64,000 bases of DNA. It comes from Combretum micranthum. Taxonomy: Eukaryota; Streptophyta; Magnoliopsida; Myrtales; Combretaceae. Each line of letters starts with the position of its first letter. Position 1 is the first letter of the stretch. The notes under the pieces are model-generated. The model made no database searches and had not been told where the DNA came from. It saw nothing but the letters and a program-made list of their open reading frames with translations. The translations under genes and the position numbers were made by a program. The stretch lies in NCBI GenBank assembly GCA_024138025.1, contig JAMXBD010000816.1, positions 1 through 64,000 on the forward strand. Direction: 5' to 3'. Below, in pieces: positions 48,538 through 61,798 of the stretch.

Positions 48538-51234
48538 CAATGAGACTCACTTCATGATATGCATGAATCAGTTAATCTAATTCTTTACATGTGATTAAGA
48601 TATTTTTAAGGCGATCACAAAGTTTGCAGACACTCCATCATGATAATAAAACATGAGTTTAATTAACAACAATTCACGTCTTGATATACTTAGTATTCTT
48701 TCAACCAATATTATCATGCATATTCCATTTTCATATTTTCCTACTTCTACTGCCTCTAGCTACAAGCATAAACAAGTACGAAAAAATAGGAGATAAACTC
48801 ACTCGGCCATTCTTGCCAAAATCCTTCACTAGTAATAGCTCTTCGAATAGGGATCCTCCAATGCTTCATCACCTAAACGAAAGAAATACCTAGAATGAGT
48901 ATTTCATGGAAGTTTTATTTAAACTTTCTTATTCTACTCTAGTATTTATGTTAAAATTCAGATGGAAGGAAATTATAACTTAAAATGGCCATAATTTACT
49001 CATTTTAACTCAGAATTTCGCATATTATATGTCGTTTTCTACTTACTCAAAAAGATATATCTATTTATAGGGTTATTTTTAACATAAATATCCATTTGGG
49101 TCCCAAAACGGTATGATACAGAATTTTCATGAATTTTTCAGCCTTCAAAAATGAAATTTTCTAAACTTTTCTTCACCCTAAAATCCCCAAACAAACATAT
49201 AGATATTTATATAGTTGAAAAATTCTTTTAATACATATATAAACTCATATTATATGTATGATTCTAATGATGTTGTCTCAATAATGATTTTTCATAAAAC
49301 AACTTATCTTAGGAGTTTAAAAAGGTGAAACTTGACAATTTCTTTTATGTTGTTGGGAAGAAAACAAAAAACTTTTGAGTTATTACAAGTGGGTGATTTC
49401 TTATTATAATTATATTTCCTTAACTTTTAAAAGATAAATTTAATTCCAAAAATTTGGTCTTTTAAGTTATTTACCAAATTTTATTATTAACTGGATTTTT
49501 ATCTAGTGAGTTGATTTTTGCTTGACTTGAAAAACTTGTCTAGCTCTTAGTTTTTATTAAAGTGTTGGTGATAATTTTATAAATAAGTTTTTAAGAAAAA
49601 TTTGCATAACAAAGAACTATCAACATTAAATTTTAAATAATAAACTTTTATTTTATTAGTTTGAAAGAGAGTATGTAATTAAACTACTTAGTTAAATCTT
49701 GAAGAAGTCTATAAAACTAACACCTAAAAATTTATGAAGAGGTTATCTAAATTTTTGAAAAGAAGTTGTTGAAACAAAATTCTAAGTCTTTAATGAAAAT
49801 TTTTTCCTATGTGGTAAAAATTATTTTTATAGTGAGCTTAGTATTATTTTCTTTATTAAAGAAAGAACTCATTTTATTTTGTTAAGACAGCGACAATATA
49901 GTCATGCATAAATATGAACTTGTAGCTAAGTAACATGAATAAAAATAATTAATATTAAAAATAAAATATATAAAAATAAAATAAGCACATAATAGAAGTC
50001 AAGTATTGGGAAGTCTTAACTTGTATCAAGGTTTCTCGGACTTAGACATGGGCAAGTCCATAAAGGAATATAAGAAAAATTGTTTTAACGTGATGAAGAA
50101 AAGTGTAAGACTAGAAGACTAGTCTTAACAAATTTGCATCAAATAAATAAATAAATTGCAAGAAATATAAGAGCATGAATAAAAAAAAAGTTATATTAGT
50201 GAGCTTATAGGCTCTAAGAATATGTATACATAAATATACTTAATAATATGTAAAAATTAGTTTATGAGCAATAATAAAACATAACGATATAACAACAATA
50301 ACAATAATAATATTTGAATATTATTAAACCAGATATGAACATATTATTACTTTCATAATACCCATGGTTTAGAAAGTATAAACTATGGTCATGTTATATT
50401 AACATGAACATGAAAATGGTTTTAGGAATTTTCACCCATATAAAATGTTGTGGAAGAAGAAAGGAAGTATTAATAGTTGTACATGAAGATGGTTGTATGG
50501 GAAAGAAGAGAGTATTGAGAAGAGAAGTTGAGAGAGTTTTGGTATGTGTATGAGATGTGTGTAAAGAATTAAGGAGAGAGGAGGTATTTATAGGAAAAGT
50601 TGAAGGAAAATTGTAGTTAATTAAATAAATGAAAAAGAAAAGAAAATTGATGGCATGAAGGGGAAGAGTGATTAAAAATTAATTTTAGAAGAAAAATTAA
50701 GTGAAATTTAGTAATATGTGTAGAATTTTCATAGGAAAATAAAATTATAAGAAATAGGTATATAGTTAGAAGAGGTAATAAGAAAAAGTAAAGATAAGTG
50801 AATGGTAAATGAATAGTAGACTAGACAATTAAAATACTAGTAGTAAAGAAAATACACGCAAAATCGTTATATTTGATTTTTTAGGATTCAAAAAATTCTA
50901 AAACTGATATTTTATAAATCCTCATCTTGTTACAATTCTAGATATATTATGGAATATTTTTACCATTTTGCAGGCTAGGATACTATTTTCAAAAACTGAT
51001 CCTGTTTGGGGTCAAAACGAGTGATTTTTAGGCGAATCTGATTATTTTAAGCTATCTTATATTATTCCGAGTTATAATCCACCATCAACTCATCTTTATT
51101 GTTTTCAGGTTTCGAGCGTGGAATTACCAGAGTTAAAACCACTTGTATGCCTTTACCTTTGTTAACTTTTAAAGTTATGGTTTGACTAGGGTTAAGTTTT
51201 ACCCAAGTTTTACCCTAGAATTGAGGGGTTCACA
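48538..51234 (-). repeat. Third minus-strand Tekay-like LTR, U5 end missing
   Basis: It begins mid-LTR (caatgagactcacttcatgatatgc, cf. 19570) and ends aggggTTCACA at 51234, that is TGTGAACCCC on the minus strand. The order of blocks follows the 9262 LTR but with strong divergence, so it is older or another subfamily. No coding content. Confidence 0.68.
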
Positions 51235-51764
51235 TTGCTGCTTGTGATTGTAGGTTTAGAATTTACAAATGAAGCTAATACTATATTGCTTAAAATTGAG
51301 TTTGCTGCTTGTTTATGACTGGGTCTAGTAGATTGGGAGGATCGTTGCTACTAGAACGGCGCCCTAATAATCTGTGTGTCGTTGTCTCGAGTGGAGTCGT
51401 GCACGAAGATGATTCCGGTAGTCTAGGAGTGGTATGAGTATGGTACTCCCAATATGTGGGAAATTCCCAACACCAATATATGTATATATTACTGATCTCT
51501 ATATTTTTTGTTTTTACGAAGTCAAGTAACTCCAAGTTTAGGACTAGATGCATATGGTTCTAAACTATATTGTTTTCCTAGCTAATCAAAGATAATAATT
51601 TGAGTTTGTTACATTAGTTATTAGGTTGTATGTAAAATCTATATGATGCATGTTCATGTGTATGTGTTTGTGGTATGACGTACTAAGCTTATGTGCTCAT
51701 TCCTTTTTTATTTTTCAAGATCAGGTGATGATCCTGTAGTATTTGATCTATATAGAAATGCTGT

Positions 51765-53713
51765 GTAACAACCTAATCTAAAGGTATTACAACTCGCTAC
51801 GTGTTCTCACTTGGAAAGAACATGCTATGGCTATTAAAAACTCTAAACCACCAATTGTTAAAAACATATATCTTCAAAACTCTCAAAATAAGGATACTTT
51901 AAAAAAATAAACAAAAGACTTAAAACTAAAATCATCTTCATAACTATCTAGTTGGCATAAACCAAGCCAACCTACTACAACTAAACTCAAACGAAAAGTC
52001 TTTTCAAAATCTCATGAATCAAACAAAGGTTTAAAAAACAACTTTCATAGTTCATCTATTCCCAATCATCCAAGATAAACCTAGAGATCTGCAGGATAAT
52101 CAGGTCCGGTAATGTCTTCCCCGTAGTCCACATATACATCGAATCCAGATAAATCATAAACTATCTTATCATCACTTGTACTTGAAAAAGATAAAGGGGC
52201 GAGCAAAAACGCCGAGTGCGCGAAACCGAAAACACATGCACATGAACAAGCAATAAGCAATACCATATACAACTTAGAAACTAATGCAACAAACATTGAT
52301 TATTATCTTCATATTAGCTAAGCAAATAACACAGTCTATGGCCATTCGCGCCTAACCCCAAACCTGGAGTATCTCAAGACTCCCTAAAAACAACTAATAT
52401 AGGAAATATAGGCAATTATATAGATATATGGTGCTGGAAATCTCCTATACACCCAGTGTCGTACTCGCACTACTCCTAAACTACCAGAATCATCTCTAAG
52501 TGCAACTCCACTAGGGGACAACGATGCACAATGATCATCAGGGTGCCTTGTTAGTATCACACTCTACGTAATCTTTACTAACCGAAGCCAAACATAAGCA
52601 ACACATATTCAATTATATACCAGATAGAATTAGGTCAATTTATTATTCTAATCCTACAAGCACAAAGAATAAGCATAGTAAACTCGTACCTGGATTCGTT
52701 TTTCCAAAACTTCAAGATCAACAAATCCTTTTCAAAAGTTTAGAAACCCTAATCACCATACTCCTGATCGTCAACATTTGTTTTCATGTTTATAATTAAA
52801 TCCTACCTCTAAAAATCCACAATCTAAAGCATATGATTTATAATGTTAGATCTACACACTTGTCTTCTAAGATTACCAAACAACGAAACCTTAAAATGCA
52901 AATTTCTCTAAATTCCTCAAAAACCCTAAAATCTTCAATCAAAATAGTACAACTATCAGAAAAGATTCCATCTTTTAGCATAACAAAGATTGAAAGGATT
53001 CAACACTTTCCCAAAACTTTATATTTCATACTTTCTTGATTGTAGAACCAAAATCTCCAATTCACAACCTAGGTTTTGGTTTCCACTGAAATCATCTCCA
53101 GCAACTTGATTCCTCATAATAAATATGAATCAACTTTTAGAAAACAATATCTAATCATAAACTCAACCAAAGGAATTTTGAGAGGTATTCTTACCTAGAT
53201 CTTGCCTTAGGTCAAGCTATGAAGAGAGAGCTAAGGACCTTAGGTATAATATGAGACTTAGGAAACCCTAGCACAAATAATGGATGTTTATTTCGTTGAA
53301 TTATAGGCTGGAATCAAAGCTGGCGGCTCAGGGCGGCTTAAACTTGAATCCAGGAACAGAACCACATAAGCTAGCACAAAGCCAGTAGCCTTCACTTCCT
53401 ACGCCAACAGCCTTGACTTCTAAGCCAGCGATCTTTAGGTGGCTTTCGTTATACACGACTATCCTTCACAAATTCGATTAAAAATCATTCGAAGCTCCAA
53501 AGCTCACATAAGGTCGACGATGTTCCAATCAAAGCTGGCGGCCTTGCACACCAAAGCTAGCAGCTCTAGAGCCAGCCTAAGTCCTCCCTTTCGCGTTCTT
53601 CACGAACAACTTCTTCAAATTCAAAATCAACTGTCACATGACAAAATTTCCTCTTAAACATTCTTATATTACAATACTGCCCTTCATTATAGATTAATTA
53701 TTTGTATATTACA
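51765..53713 (-). mobile_element. Third-family solo LTR (1.95 kb), inverted inside its relative
   Basis: Plus-strand ends are TGTAACAACC and tatATTACA. The flanks are TGCTG (51760-51764) and TGATG (53714-53718), a 5-bp duplication with one mismatch. It reads minus. U3 contains two perfect AGCCGCC boxes. No protein domain is visible, so it appears to be a solo LTR. Confidence 0.62.
53322..53338 (-). promoter_or_regulatory. Two perfect GCC-boxes in the third-family LTR
   Basis: GGCGGCT at 53322-53328 and 53332-53338 (AGCCGCC on the LTR's strand), 10 bp apart. A third GGCGGC is near 53540. AGCCGCC is the classic ERF-binding GCC-box. The CRM-like LTRs share the longer GCCGCCAGC motif, although the LTRs are otherwise unrelated. 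Confidence 0.5.
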
Positions 53714-54079
53714 TGATGTCTATGTGAACTATGGAGAGGATGATAGTGGACCTGATCATCCTCCAGGCTTTTAGAATTGCTTTGGATTAAAGGTAGCCAT
53801 TTAAAGACTATATGAAATTTTATATTTCTTTTATAAGTTCTGAAATTTTATGAGAGTTTCCTTTATTATTTTAAGTTGGATATGAGTTGGCTTTTAGTTT
53901 ATGCCAACAAAGTTGTCTTGAAGTTTTGTTACATAAGATATTTTAAACAGGTACCCCTTTTATATGAGTGATTAATGATTACTTCTGTATTTGTATATTA
54001 GTGAAATAATAACCTAAGCGTGTCCATCTTTAGTAAGTACACATGGTGGGTTGTAATGGCTTTATTTTAGAGCGTTACA

Positions 54080-57000
54080 GCGTAAGTTTTTGGATTTTGA
54101 TTTCTAATATGAGGGCTTTGCCTTCTATTGGGTTTAAAGAAGAGTTGCAACACATGTTAGGGTTTATAGGAGCAAGCTTCTTTGGCTTTTGATTTTGGAA
54201 CATGGAGAAGTTTGACTTGAAGTGTTTTTTAATGATCACATGAGAGGCATATGAGATATACATATAGATATATTTAGTCAAATGGCATATGATATGGTTA
54301 ACAAAAAAAAGTAACTGAACAAAACAAATTCTCAAAAAAAAAAAAATCACAGTGACCTGTTTGTAAGAAGATAAAAGCATAGGTTGGTTTTTTTATTTTT
54401 TATTTTTTGCAATTTACCCTAATTTTATTTATTAGTAAAGAACTATTATGGAATTTAGTTGCATTTTAGACTCGTCGAAGTAATTTCACAAAGAATTCCT
54501 ATTTAAATAAATATTAAATAGTTATTTATTAGTCAAACTTACCAATAAAAATTTAATACTAGAATTGACTTTTTTTTCTCTACAATTTGCTAATTAAAAT
54601 AAAAAATATATCAATGATTAATATTTTTTAATGTTTTATTTCATTTAGTAAAATGAACCAAAGTAAGTGGCTATATATAAATCTCAATTTGAATTGGTAC
54701 AAAACCAACAAAATAGAAAATTTAAAATGGAAAATCGTGTAGACATTCTTAGTATACTTCAAAACCCCACCAATGGTGTCCGATAAGAATTCTATCAAAA
54801 CCTTTCCTACGACTGATCAACCCATTACTTGGTTAGTTGCGGCCTGTTTTTTTTTAATTTATTTTATTTCATTTTCCGGAAGTCACATTGAATTACTAAT
54901 ATTCCGCCTAGATTTTCGTTCAAATCGACTTGTTGATGCCCCCCAAAAAAAATTATATATATACACATATCTGCAGGTCAACACAATACCATAAAAAACT
55001 CTACCTACCTTCAACATAAGTCTTCATTCCTCATATTGCACCCTCATTTTGGGTTTCCGCGTTAAACTATTGGGCTCTTTTCTTTTTCTCTCATGTCTTT
55101 TTGTCCATTATTTTCTAGTGATTCCATCTTGGCTTTCCTTGAGTAATCAATAAATAATAAACACATGCGAAGATGAGAGGACTTTGAGTGGTTTGGACAT
55201 AGTCCATAGACATTAGTACCCACAGTTTATTTTACGCTGTTATAATGCAACACACCACATTCACATTGGTTTCGTCAAATTTGATAGTTTTGATTGATTT
55301 CTACAACACCATTTATAAGCTAAACCCTAAAATATATTGCAATAAATTCAGTACTACCGACTTATTGCTTATGTTTGCATTGACTGTGTGTTTGGCGATG
55401 GTGTGCCATTGGACATTGGCTCCATTCCATGCGATCTTTGACCTTAGCGCCACATTCTGCGACTTTGGAGCATGTGTAACATGGCTGTCCGTTCACACCT
55501 TTATGCAAGCTAATAATAAAACTAAGAAAAATCAACATTTACTGGTTTGGTTATAACTTATATCAATTCAATTTATGTTTGATGACCATTCGATGTGTAC
55601 GTTCCATTTTTTATTATTCTTTTTTTTTTTGTCTTTTCTTCATTTAAGGCAAAAGCTCATAGGAGAGACGATGTAGTTGTCTGCATATTTTGAATTTACG
55701 CAAATAACCTCGTTAACATGTGTTTGGAATGTGGGTGTTGATGTAAGAAGTCCGAATATAGAATGTGAAAAGTGTGTAATAAGGCAAACTCGACCCATCT
55801 AGGTTTAATTCAAATAATGCGGAGAAAGTGTAATTAATAGTCAAGTTGACCCATGATTAAGAAGGTTATTAGCTACTTAGTCGAAAAAAATTACTAAACC
55901 AAAACATGTTTCTTTTTGGGAAAATATTTTTCCAAAAACAATTTCCTATTTTTACTTGTTTATTTGATTGAAAATATATTCTTAAGTGGAAATTTTTTTC
56001 TCTCTTGTGGAAAATTATTAATATTTTTTAGGAAAAACAACATACGACTTCAAAAAAAAAGAGTCCTTTTTAAATTACTTCCCCACCACAAATGATGCTT
56101 TCTTTATATGCTACATTACGTTTTATATATAATTAATTTCAAAAACCAAAATAAATGTCTTTATAATATTTTTATAAACTATAATCAAATACGTTAAAAC
56201 ATATCATTTTCTTATAAAATATATCCAATAGAAGACATTCTCTATTAATATGAGATGCTTTTTCAAAACAAATAGAACCTAATATTGAATTGATCTTAAC
56301 TCCTTGAAATTGCGATTCCCTCTCATCTTTCGTTCCCAGTCCTTATGGGTTATTGTAATCACTCAAAGTTGTATTCCCAATCCTTATGGGTTATTGTAAT
56401 CACCCAAATTTATACAACTCGAATATAACAATTATTAAGTAAATAATGTAAAGTTTTGAAAAGGTTTTAAGAAAAGTTATAAGAGTCACTCCTTTTTTTT
56501 GTGATCTAAGAATATTAAAATATGAACAATTTAATTATCGTTTAAAAAAAGTTGAACTATTATAAACAAAATTTTATGATAAAATTTTTTGCATAACTTA
56601 TTGATAATACCTCACAAATATAAAAAGGGTAAAATTTGAAATACATACATAAATGAATGAAAAATGAGTTTTAACTAGACAATAGTAATAATAAAAGTGA
56701 TCAAATATAACATTTTTTATAATTTAAGAAATAAGTGATGAGCAAATAAATAATTATAAAGAAATAATGCTAACTCTAATAATTCAAATCTCAATATGCT
56801 TCATAAAAATAAAACGATAAGAAATACCAAATTAATACAATAAAAGAACAAAACAATGTAATCATATAATACATGTAGCAAACAAACCTAAAACATGGAA
56901 ACAATTATAAAATAATACTGACTTTCAACACACCTCACAACAAGGAAAAACAACGTGAAAACTTAAGCAAACACACTAATAAATACATATATGCAATAGG

Positions 57001-57330
57001 TGACTCAATAAATAATAGATTATCAAATAATTCAAAATTACAGTGGAAGTGAAACATAATATCAAAATTTAATTTAAAATAATCGGAATAGCATAATGAA
57101 AGCATAAGTGAAATAGTAAATCTTAAAATGATTGAAAGCTTTTGAATTATAAAATTGAAAGTTCATATAAAATGACAACTACCAATAGATGATTAATTTT
57201 AAACTTTGTTCAGAATGTAATTTAAAAATTAAACTTAGATAGTTTAATTGAACAAAGTAAAATTAAATTATAAGTCATAAATAGATATATTAACATAATG
57301 ATACGAATTAGAGAAGCCAAGTGATTTATT
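54080..57330. other. Unassigned AT-rich DNA
   Basis: I see no retroelement terminus, conserved domain or gene structure here. Short ORFs (54773-54994 and 55245-55556, plus strand) encode hydrophobic stretches, but codon runs of this size occur by chance. A TATA-like tatatataaa at about 54672 precedes an ATG at 54728 whose frame closes after 19 codons. This may be old host DNA or a decayed element. Confidence 0.4.
56332..56407. repeat. Tandem duplication, 41-bp period, two copies
   Basis: The unit ttcccartccttatgggtta continues through ttgtaatcac and is repeated once with few changes. Confidence 0.8.
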
Positions 57331-58945
57331 GTTGGTCCCATTTAATAATCAAGAAGGGGGATTGGATTCATTATTAATAAAATTTTTTGCCTTTAAAAAT
57401 CCCTTCGGTTTTAAATATGAGAACAATATAAACAATTAAACAATTATGAAAATAAATTACAAGAATTTAAAAGGTAGGGCAAAGAGAATCAAGCAGCAAT
57501 TTATAATGGTTCCACCTTGTGCGTCAGTCCACTCTTTCAGCTCCAAGCCAGAGACCTCATTATCATACGGGTTTGTTTCGTTATATCTAATAACTTCAAA
57601 TTATAAGATTGTACAATCCTCTCTGCTTGATTCTCATAGCTATCATCTAGTTACAATCGATCTACAGAGTCTAATCCTATAATTGAACTATCAACTAAGA
57701 AGGCAACAACACGTTCCTTCTTTTACAAATAAAAGAATAGAATTATAAGATTTGCAATAAGAAACGAAATGCATAGTATCAGTTCGTGAAAAGCTTTTTG
57801 TGAGCAAAAGAGAGTTCTCCCTTTTATTTCTTTCGCATCAAAGTATGTCCTTAAAAAAATTGCAGTACGTGTAAGTCAAGAAAGCTTAATATTGGTTTTG
57901 TATTTGCAGGAGAGAGGGAGAGAGAGAGCAAAATTTGTGTTCTTTATTTCTTGTATATATATCTCTATATCTCCTTTGTTTCCTTTTTTCTTTTCTTTTC
58001 TTTCTTGGCTTTTTTGTTTTCACATCTTCTATATATCTTGTAGAGAAGATTTCTTATTTTTCAAATCTGATCTTTAATGTTCAAAAACTGGTTGCAAGAT
58101 GTGGATAATCTTTTTCCAAAAATCTTGACTGAAAATCTTTTGTTCCTTATCTCTTTTTCAAATTTGAATCCTTCCGTTTCTTCAATTGGATAGAAGATAA
58201 GATGAGATATGTTTCTTTCAGATATTGTGGTGACATTTATCTTGATTTGAAATTGAAAACCAAAACTGATTCTTCATAATCTGATCTTCTTCTTCTTTAT
58301 CTAAACCAAAAGTAGACAACGTTCCCTTTTTGAAATCACAAATAAATCTCATAAAATAGGTAAGTATATTACCTTATCTTAGAAGATGTAGCTACTGATA
58401 ACCCATTTGTCTTGGAGAGAAAATTTCGTGTAACATCTGTTCAAACAAAATATGATATTGTTTTTGAAGCTTGATAGATGATAAGAGAGAGAAACTTTGA
58501 AGAACACTTTAAATCCACTTGGATATAAACCAACTTTAATGAAATAAATGAGTATATTACCTAAATAAACTCATTTACTCGGAGCTAGGCCTTCGAGATA
58601 TTTAATTGTATTGATATGGAATGTTTTTTTTATCTCATTTGGGAAGATGAACAGTAAATTTGCGTGAAGGAAGTTTGCTGTCAAAAGTTGCAGTGAAGGC
58701 TCCATGAAACCTTCTAGATTTCTGGTATTGTTTCTGTCATTGAAACAACCTTCTGGAAAACCTTCTATATTCCTGATACTATTCATTTTTCTCACAAACA
58801 ACCTTGTGGAAAAGCTTCTGGATTCCTGATAGTATTCATCATTTTTCTTCTTTCTCTTTAACTTGAAACTGCACACTTGATAAACCCATTAGTAAACTTT
58901 TTACACTTTTGTTATCATCAAAACCTATTTTCAGATAATCTAATA
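57330..58945 (-). repeat. Probable 3' LTR of a copia element, minus strand
   Basis: The right boundary is supported. On the minus strand, aaaaagggggaga (PPT) is followed by a start resembling TGTTAG (here TATTAG) and by ggttttgatgataacaaa, a phrase typical of Sire/Tork-type copia LTRs. The left boundary is a guess based on tgttggtccc near 57332. The interior has repeated ggtttctgg/cttctgga-like stretches and no coding signal. Confidence 0.42.
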
Positions 58946-59012
58946 TTCTCCCCCTTTTTGATGATAATAAAACCTTTGTTGAAAAAAATAATTCTCTCCC
59001 CCTTTTTGTTAT
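58946..59012 (-). other. Two copia-type polypurine tracts
   Basis: ctccccctttttg occurs at about 58948-58960 and 58998-59010. Read on the minus strand these are caaaaagggggag, the PPT signature of Sire-like copia elements. Duplicated PPTs are common in that group. Confidence 0.65.
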
Positions 59013-59759
59013 CAACAAAAAACACATTCAAAGAATATAACCAAATATGAATTCCTTTAATCCAAAAGCAAGCACATTTTTCAAGTATGATAGTCTACAC
59101 ATTAATGTTTTTATGCACAAATCTCTTAGAATAGCATAAATTTTTTACAAGAATAGTGCTTTTTTTTTTTTTTGTAGTTTTAATGTAGTTTTTTTTAAGT
59201 GCAGAAAATTTCACATAATATGAAAATATTGCATAATTTATTCAAAAAATTGTAGAAAATGCAGAATTTTGCATCCTTATAGCATGAATAGTACAGAATT
59301 TTGTCAAAAAGTGCATAATTTTATTAAAAAGTGCAGAATTTTGTCCACATAACAAAAAATTGCAAGGTAAAACAACTTCAACACATTTGTTCTATGTACG
59401 TATCTTTGTTTTAAACATTTCTCCCCTTTTTATTTCAAAAATATAACTAATTATCTTTCTACAAAATTTCCTTTATCTTTTATCTTCTCTCCCTATAAAA
59501 TTCTTTTAGAAAATATGCTCCCCCTTAATATGATATCAACTAATTTTATATTAACCACAAAGAACATATTTCAAAAATTTGTTGAGGATCATAAAGAGCA
59601 AAACATTTGAGGGAGTTGGAACATTAATACTAAACAAATAACTGTTATTTTTCTTCATGAGAGTCACATTTTTCTTTCTTTACCATTTGAGGCACTCACT
59701 TATCAAGTTCATATCCTTCTACTCATTGCCTCAAGTATCTGAAATCACTAACATACAAG
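59013..59759 (-). other. Non-coding 3' part of the copia element with interspersed short repeats
   Basis: Copia pol should be here and is absent. Further purine tracts (aagggggagca on the minus strand, about 59520) occur. Between 59200 and 59345 the word tgcaRaattttg recurs about five times at irregular spacing (for example agtgcagaattttgt near 59328). No ORF of note. Confidence 0.55.
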
Positions 59760-61502
59760 TTATACCTTTTTACGAACCCAAACTAGCTTGGGTCCTTCGA
59801 AATTCAACATTGGATTATCAATAGCATTTACTTGAGAATGACTCAACTTATTTTTCTTATGGTAGCAAAACTTCTCTATATGATCAGGTTTATTACAAAA
59901 ATAACATGAATATGAATAATTATTCCAATACCTGTTGTTTACCTCATTGTACCTATTCATCCTTGAATACTTGTGATAATACCAAGTTGTGTTTGTTCTG
60001 TTGTACCTTCTGGAATAACTTACAGGTTTTGCATTTATATTTGTCTCATTTTTCTTTTCATCATCAGGTTGAGCATTAGCTATTTCTTTAGCCTTAATAA
60101 ATATTATTTTCTTATTTGTATTTGATGTAGATCCATGTTCATAACCTAAACCATGCTTTTTCACAAGAAAACCTTTATGAAGAAATCAATTTTTTATCTT
60201 CCATTGAATTTATTAAATGTATTCTTTATTAAACTACATAACTCATCTATTTTTACTTTCAAAACATCGGTTTCTTCCTTAAACACATTATTATATTCTC
60301 ATTTTCTCAATATTAACATGAAACCTTTCATTATCATGCTTCAAAATATCATTTTCATCAACAAGCAAATAATTTGTTTGTTTTAAAGCCTCTTTGTCAT
60401 TCTTAAGAGCTTTATTTTCTTTATCTTGTTTTGATATTTTAGTATTAGCTTTATTCAGTGCTTTTAAAAGCTTTTCCATCTCAACATAAACATCACCTTC
60501 AGATAATTCATCTTTAGATTGAGAATTTACCTCATAGGTGGCCATAAGACATAGATTTGCTTCTTCCTCCTCTTCATCTATATCCTCTAAATTACTCTCT
60601 GTATCATCTAGATCACTCCATGTAGCCAATAATGATCTATTTTTCTTCTTGAATTTCTCCATTTTCTTAAAAGAGAGTTGGGCATTCATACTTAATGTGA
60701 CCTGGTTTCTTACACTTATAACATTGGATCTTATTTTTCTCCTTTTTCTTCTCCTTTTCTTTGTAAATTTTTCCTACGTCAAAATCTTTGTAACCAAATT
60801 TTTTATAGGTAGTAAATTTCTTAACTTTCTTCTTCTTCTTTAAAAATCGGTTTAGCTTTCTGGCCACAATAGTTATGTCTTCTTCTTCATCATTCTCACT
60901 TTCATCGGATTCAACTTGATTAGCCACAACTTCTTTCATTTTGAAAGCTATTCTTTTGGTACTACTTTCTTCTCCTTGAGTAGTCTTTTTGTGAGATTCA
61001 TAAGCCATTACCTTTTCCCTTAGTTGACTAAGAGAAAGTCTATCGAGATCTTGAGCTTCTTCTATGGTGGTTCTCTTTGCATCCCATGAAGGTGGTAGTA
61101 TCCTCAAGATTTTTCTCACAAGATTAGGATCAGGAAGTGTCTTCCCAAGCAATGTAAGTTCATTTGTTATTGTTGTAAACCTGTTAAAAACATCTTTGAT
61201 AGATTCATCAGATTTAAATTTAAAGCATTTATCTTGGTTTCTTTTATTTTTTTTGTTCCTTCATATGTCTCGCACAATCTGTCTCAGATTTCTTTTGATG
61301 TTTCACAAGAGGATATCAAATAAAATTCTGATGTAACAATAGTGGTCAATAGTAAATTTTTTGCTTTGTTGTTCTTCTCAGTAAGCTTTAGCTCAGTATT
61401 CGTAAATCGAATATCATCAGACATTATTACTTCATTATCTCCAAAAGCAATTAACTGCCATGGAGCATAGTCATTAGCTTTAATGTAAGTTTCCATTTGC
61501 AT
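59760..61502 (-). pseudogene. gag: Ty1/copia (Sire-like) gag, frameshifted
   Basis: Read on the minus strand from an ATG at 61502 (MQMETYIKANDY). Pieces are 61502-61284 (UBN2-type gag start), 61152-60667 (LVRKILRILPPSWDAK, then CYKCKKPGHIKYEC, a CCHC knuckle, about 60690-60735), 60689-60291 (acidic and coiled-coil-like) and 60164-59760 (a second knuckle-like CYFCNKPDHIEKFC, then GPKLVWVRKK). The last phrase normally precedes copia protease, yet pol is missing. Several frameshifts separate the pieces. This protein would form the particle shell; the copy is broken. Confidence 0.82.
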
Positions 61503-61690
61503 TTTCTAATAAGAAAAAAATTGAACCATCAAAGAAAGGAGCACAATTGATTGCAACATTGTTCTCAACCATATTGTTTGGATCACTCAATTTTGATAAA
61601 AGAACCTGCTTTGGTACCAATTGTAGGTATCAAGATTTTAAAACAAATACTCTTTTAAAAATTGAGCTTGGCTCTGATGCCAATTGTTGG
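61503..61690 (-). other. Copia leader and two primer-site-like sequences
   Basis: On the minus strand, TGGTACCAAAGC (61608-61619) is a degraded TGGTATCAGAGC followed by aggttcttttatcaaaat, typical of copia leaders. A second site, TGGCATCAGAGC (61671-61682), lies eight bases inside the Tekay-like LTR end at 61691. The first probably belongs to the copia element. The second may belong to the minus-strand Tekay element. Confidence 0.6.
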
Positions 61691-61798
61691 TGTCATGCCC
61701 CATAGGATACCCTAAACGTAACAGTCCGCCATATGCCATATAAGACTCACGAATTACCACCTTAGTCCTTCGGGAGTCTTGTATAGATGTAAGGCGTC
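61691..61798 (-). repeat. Tekay-like LTR tip, minus strand
   Basis: TGTCATGCCCC followed by the conserved block (taccctaaacgtaacagtccgcc), closely matching the start of the 9262 LTR. It is cut after 108 bp by the CRM-like LTR at 61799, so the remainder should lie beyond the window. Confidence 0.78.

Larger units (their letters stand above)
51235..54079 (+). repeat. Third-family LTR, plus strand, split by an inverted copy
   Basis: Two pieces, 51235-51764 and 53714-54079, end gcgTTACA at 54079. They align with the reverse complement of the inserted copy: the gaagatgattccggtagtctaggag block and the cctgatcatcctcc block. The 5' terminus is cut by the LTR ending at 51234. I cannot assign the family. 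Confidence 0.62.

Noticed and set aside
54728..54994. Possible host gene start (TATA-like box, ATG at 54728, hydrophobic ORF at 54773)
   Set aside because: The first frame closes after 19 codons, the second has no recognisable domain, and no exon continuation is evident.
55245..55556. 103-codon hydrophobic ORF
   Set aside because: No family resemblance and no supporting promoter or splice context; this length is expected by chance in 3 kb.
56332..56407. CRISPR-like direct repeats
   Set aside because: Only two units of a 41-bp tandem duplication in plant DNA; no spacer array.
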